Source of the DNA: Roseihalotalea indica
GTDB lineage: Bacteria; Bacteroidota; Bacteroidia; Cytophagales; Cyclobacteriaceae
DNA length: 64,000 bases
Reading direction: 5' to 3'
NCBI RefSeq assembly: GCF_022458895.1
Contig: NZ_JAINFL010000008.1
Coordinates: 124,001-188,000 of the forward strand
Shown here: one piece after another, positions 61,988 through 64,000 of the stretch
How the letters are laid out: every line of letters starts with the position of its first letter
Numbering within the stretch: position 1 is the first letter of the stretch
The notes under the pieces: generated by a model
Told to the model about the DNA's origin: nothing
What the model saw: the letters and a program-made list of their open reading frames with translations, nothing else
Database searches by the model: none
Translations under genes and position numbers: made by a program

Positions 61988-64000
61988 TCAAGAAAGCGCA
62001 AATAACTCCTTCAAATCCTGATCCGGTAGTTCGCCGATCCATTGCTCTCCCTGGCTAACAGCCATATCGGCCAGTTCGCGTTTTTCCTGAAGCATGCGGT
62101 TGATCTTTTCCTCGAACGTGGCCTGGGTTAGCAGGCGGTGAACAAACACGTTTTGCTTTTGTCCGATGCGGTAGGCGCGGTCGGTGGCCTGGGCTTCTAC
62201 GGCGGGGTTCCACCATAAATCATAATGGATTACCCGGCTGGCAGCGGTAAGATTGAGTCCGGTGCCTCCGGCTTTTAATGAGAGGATCATGGTGCGCACA
62301 CTGGGGTTCTGCTGAAAATCTTCCACCATCGTATCCCGCTGTTTGCGGCTACAGCCACCGTGAAGAAACAACGCTTCGGTGTGAAACTCCGAATGGATCA
62401 TCTTTTGGAGTAGCTCGCCCATCTCCCGAAACTGGGTAAAAATAAGCACCTTCTCCCGGTTACCGTAAATGGTATGCAGCAACTCCACCAGACGGTTACT
62501 CTTACCCGATAAGTCAGGTGCCATATCTCCTTTCTTGCGGTAATGGGTGGGGTGATTGCAGATCTGCTTCAGAGCAATGATCAGCTTGAATACCAGCCCC
62601 TGCCGTTCTATTCCAGCTTTTTGCTCCACCTGGCGCATCACTTCGTCTACCACATTCTGATAGAGGGCCGCTTGTTCTTTAGACAACTGGCAGTACTCAT
62701 CGGTACTTACTTTTTCGGGCAGGTCACTGATAATGCTTTTGTCGGACTTCAGCCTCCGCAGGATGAAGGGTGAGGTGGCCTTTCGGAAGTGTTCCAGCCG
62801 TTCCTGATCCTGTTCTACCTCAATAGGATAGGCGAATTCTTTCTGAAAGTTTTTCTGGTTGCCCAAGTAGCCCTTGTTAGAAAAGTCCATCAGACTCCAG
62901 TACTCACTCAGGCGGTTTTCTACGGGCGTGCCACTCATGGCAATGCGCACCTCGGCTTTCATCTTTTTCAAAGCCTTGGTCTGGGCGGTGCCGGGATTTT
63001 TAATGTTCTGAGCTTCGTCAATCACCAATGTGTGCCACTTCCAGGTAGCCAGCTTTTTCTGGTCGCTTCGGGCAATTCCGTAGGTAGTCAGGAGAATATC
63101 AAAACTGTTTTCGGGCAGTTGTCGATTGCTGCCGTGGTAGATGTGCGCCTGCAAGGTTGGGGCAAAACGGGTGATCTCCTTCCACCAGTTGGTCAGCAAG
63201 GTGGTAGGGACTACGACCAGCGTTTTCTTTTTGTCCAGATAGCCTTCTTCCTTGAACTTTAGCAGGGTAGCGATCACCTGTAGCGTCTTGCCCAGCCCCA
63301 TATCATCGGCAATGATGCTACCGAAGCCGACCCGGCTGTTTTTGTACATCCAGGCAAAGCCCCGCAACTGGTAAGGGCGCAACTGGGCTTCCAACCCTCC
63401 GGGTATCGTTACGGCTTCCGGCTCCAGCAGCGAACGCAGCAGCTCACGGACGGCAGGCGAAAGCTGCACCTGGGTTCCTTCAAATGCTTCGGTTAAGGCG
63501 ACCTGCATCAAATCTCGTCCCTGGAGTACTGGGGGGTTCTCCAGCTTATCCAGCAGCTTTCGCACTTCCTCGGGGTCAAGGTGAACGTACTGGTCGCGTA
63601 GTTTTACAATGCCGCTGGCTCCTTCCACCAGCTTAGCAAACTCTTCGGGTGAGATGTGCTGATCTCCCAGGGCTACTTTCCACTGGTAGCGGAGCAACTC
63701 ATCCATGCTCATGAAATGCTTTTCTATGCCTTTTTCTTCGGCATCCAGTTGCATGGAAAGCTGTGGTCGGATCAGCTTGTGCAGGCTTTTAGGAAGCAGC
63801 ACCGGAATATTGAGCAGGCGAATGACCGGCAGCACCCGGAAGAGTATCCCGGCAAAGTCCTCTCCATCCACTTTCAGCGACTCTTTGCCCCGGCTGCTGA
63901 TGAGCGGTGAGAGCTGGGGAAAGTACTGGAGCAGCACGGCCACATCCTGCAAAAAGGCCATACGCATATCGGAGAAGGTTTCTTTGGCAAAAAGTAATTC
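61988..64000 (-). CDS. SNF2-family DNA helicase, 5' end beyond the window
   Basis: At least 659 aa from an internal ATG at 63967; the frame stays open to the window edge (ELLFAKETFSD before it), so the protein is longer, as SNF2 proteins usually are. Motifs: Walker A DDMGLGKTLQ, motif II VIDEAQNIKNPG, motif III AMSGTPVENR, motif V GGTGLNL, and motif VI QATDRAYRIGQ. It translocates on double-stranded DNA using ATP. A C-terminal GEQWIGELPDQDLKELF tail is visible. Confidence 0.92.
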   Translation of the reverse strand, partial: ELLFAKETFSDMRMAFLQDVAVLLQYFPQLSPLISSRGKESLKVDGEDFAGILFRVLPVIRLLNIPVLLPKSLHKLIRPQLSMQLDAEEKGIEKHFMSMDELLRYQWKVALGDQHISPEEFAKLVEGASGIVKLRDQYVHLDPEEVRKLLDKLENPPVLQGRDLMQVALTEAFEGTQVQLSPAVRELLRSLLEPEAVTIPGGLEAQLRPYQLRGFAWMYKNSRVGFGSIIADDMGLGKTLQVIATLLKFKEEGYLDKKKTLVVVPTTLLTNWWKEITRFAPTLQAHIYHGSNRQLPENSFDILLTTYGIARSDQKKLATWKWHTLVIDEAQNIKNPGTAQTKALKKMKAEVRIAMSGTPVENRLSEYWSLMDFSNKGYLGNQKNFQKEFAYPIEVEQDQERLEHFRKATSPFILRRLKSDKSIISDLPEKVSTDEYCQLSKEQAALYQNVVDEVMRQVEQKAGIERQGLVFKLIIALKQICNHPTHYRKKGDMAPDLSGKSNRLVELLHTIYGNREKVLIFTQFREMGELLQKMIHSEFHTEALFLHGGCSRKQRDTMVEDFQQNPSVRTMILSLKAGGTGLNLTAASRVIHYDLWWNPAVEAQATDRAYRIGQKQNVFVHRLLTQATFEEKINRMLQEKRELADMAVSQGEQWIGELPDQDLKELFALS

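Noticed and set aside
1..64000. tRNA, rRNA, CRISPR array, insertion sequence or prophage
   Set aside because: No clover-leaf, regularly spaced repeats, transposase, integrase or phage structural gene was recognised by eye. A tRNAscan and Rfam scan would be decisive for RNA genes.

Overview
The window looks like chromosomal DNA of a Bacteroidota member, most likely a marine or halotolerant Cytophagales (inference). The reasons are a SusC/SusD pair with FecR and ECF sigma factor, many short lipoprotein signals of Bacteroidota style, DUF3857/transglutaminase proteins, a Na+-translocating NADH:quinone reductase, an Lgt with a long insertion, and two good matches to the Bacteroidota promoter form (TTG or TTTG, about 18 nt, TAnnTTTG). 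I saw no rRNA, tRNA, CRISPR array, insertion sequence, integrase or phage gene. It reads as core chromosome with accessory islets.

Layout. 1-12.7 kb: an exported amidohydrolase, two tandem DUF3857/transglutaminase-like proteins, a small DUF1328 membrane protein, an acyl-CoA synthetase, an SGNH hydrolase lipoprotein, an SDR with an unrecognised 479-aa partner, and a sulfatase lipoprotein. 13.0-18.4 kb: a five-gene phosphorelay block (single-domain regulator, NtrC-type sigma-54 activator, PAS kinase, second single-domain regulator, REC-PAS kinase). 18.4-24.3 kb: a stress and envelope block (topoisomerase IB, DUF2945, DUF4235, DUF1206, a 50-aa YqaE/Pmp3 protein, YtxH, MscS, a coiled-coil protein, a lipid-kinase-like protein). 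24.5-27.3 kb: DinB-like protein, Crp/Fnr regulator, NTF2-like protein and a HipA-like kinase overlapping a DUF3037 gene. 27.3-31.8 kb: an Lhr-type helicase and an ABC-F ATPase. The ABC-F gene is preceded by a leader with its own promoter, a possible 42-codon leader ORF and an intrinsic terminator just before the start codon. 32.5-39.1 kb: a tiny lipoprotein, cmk, ispH and nqrABCDE; the nqr run ends in a terminator with no nqrF. 39.2-41.6 kb: DUF502 protein, FAD oxidoreductase, NTF2-like protein. 41.8-48.6 kb (minus strand): sigma factor, FecR, SusC, SusD. 48.9-50.9 kb: a second ECF sigma factor overlapping a protein with an N-terminal membrane helix and a C-terminal beta-barrel-like region. 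51.1-64 kb: amidase, beta-barrel protein, a DUF218-like protein with an apparent carbohydrate-binding insertion, a sulfite dehydrogenase with its cytochrome c, an MltD-type transglycosylase, Lgt, DUF1801, XRE-membrane and YCF48-like proteins, and a SNF2 helicase that runs off the right edge.

How the parts may work together. The phosphorelay block lies directly beside the stress block, and the only DNA-binding output in it is the sigma-54 activator. I infer, without proof, that it may control envelope or osmotic stress genes. The two sigma-factor modules are typical Bacteroidota cell-surface signalling. The most unusual items are the leader of the ABC-F gene, the HipA-like/DUF3037 pair, the DUF218 protein split by an insertion, the nqr operon without nqrF, and a transglutaminase-like paralogue lacking its catalytic residues. 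Four small genes in this annotation (DUF1328, YqaE, the 45-aa lipoprotein, the possible leader peptide) were found by reading the sequence directly and could be missed at usual length cut-offs.
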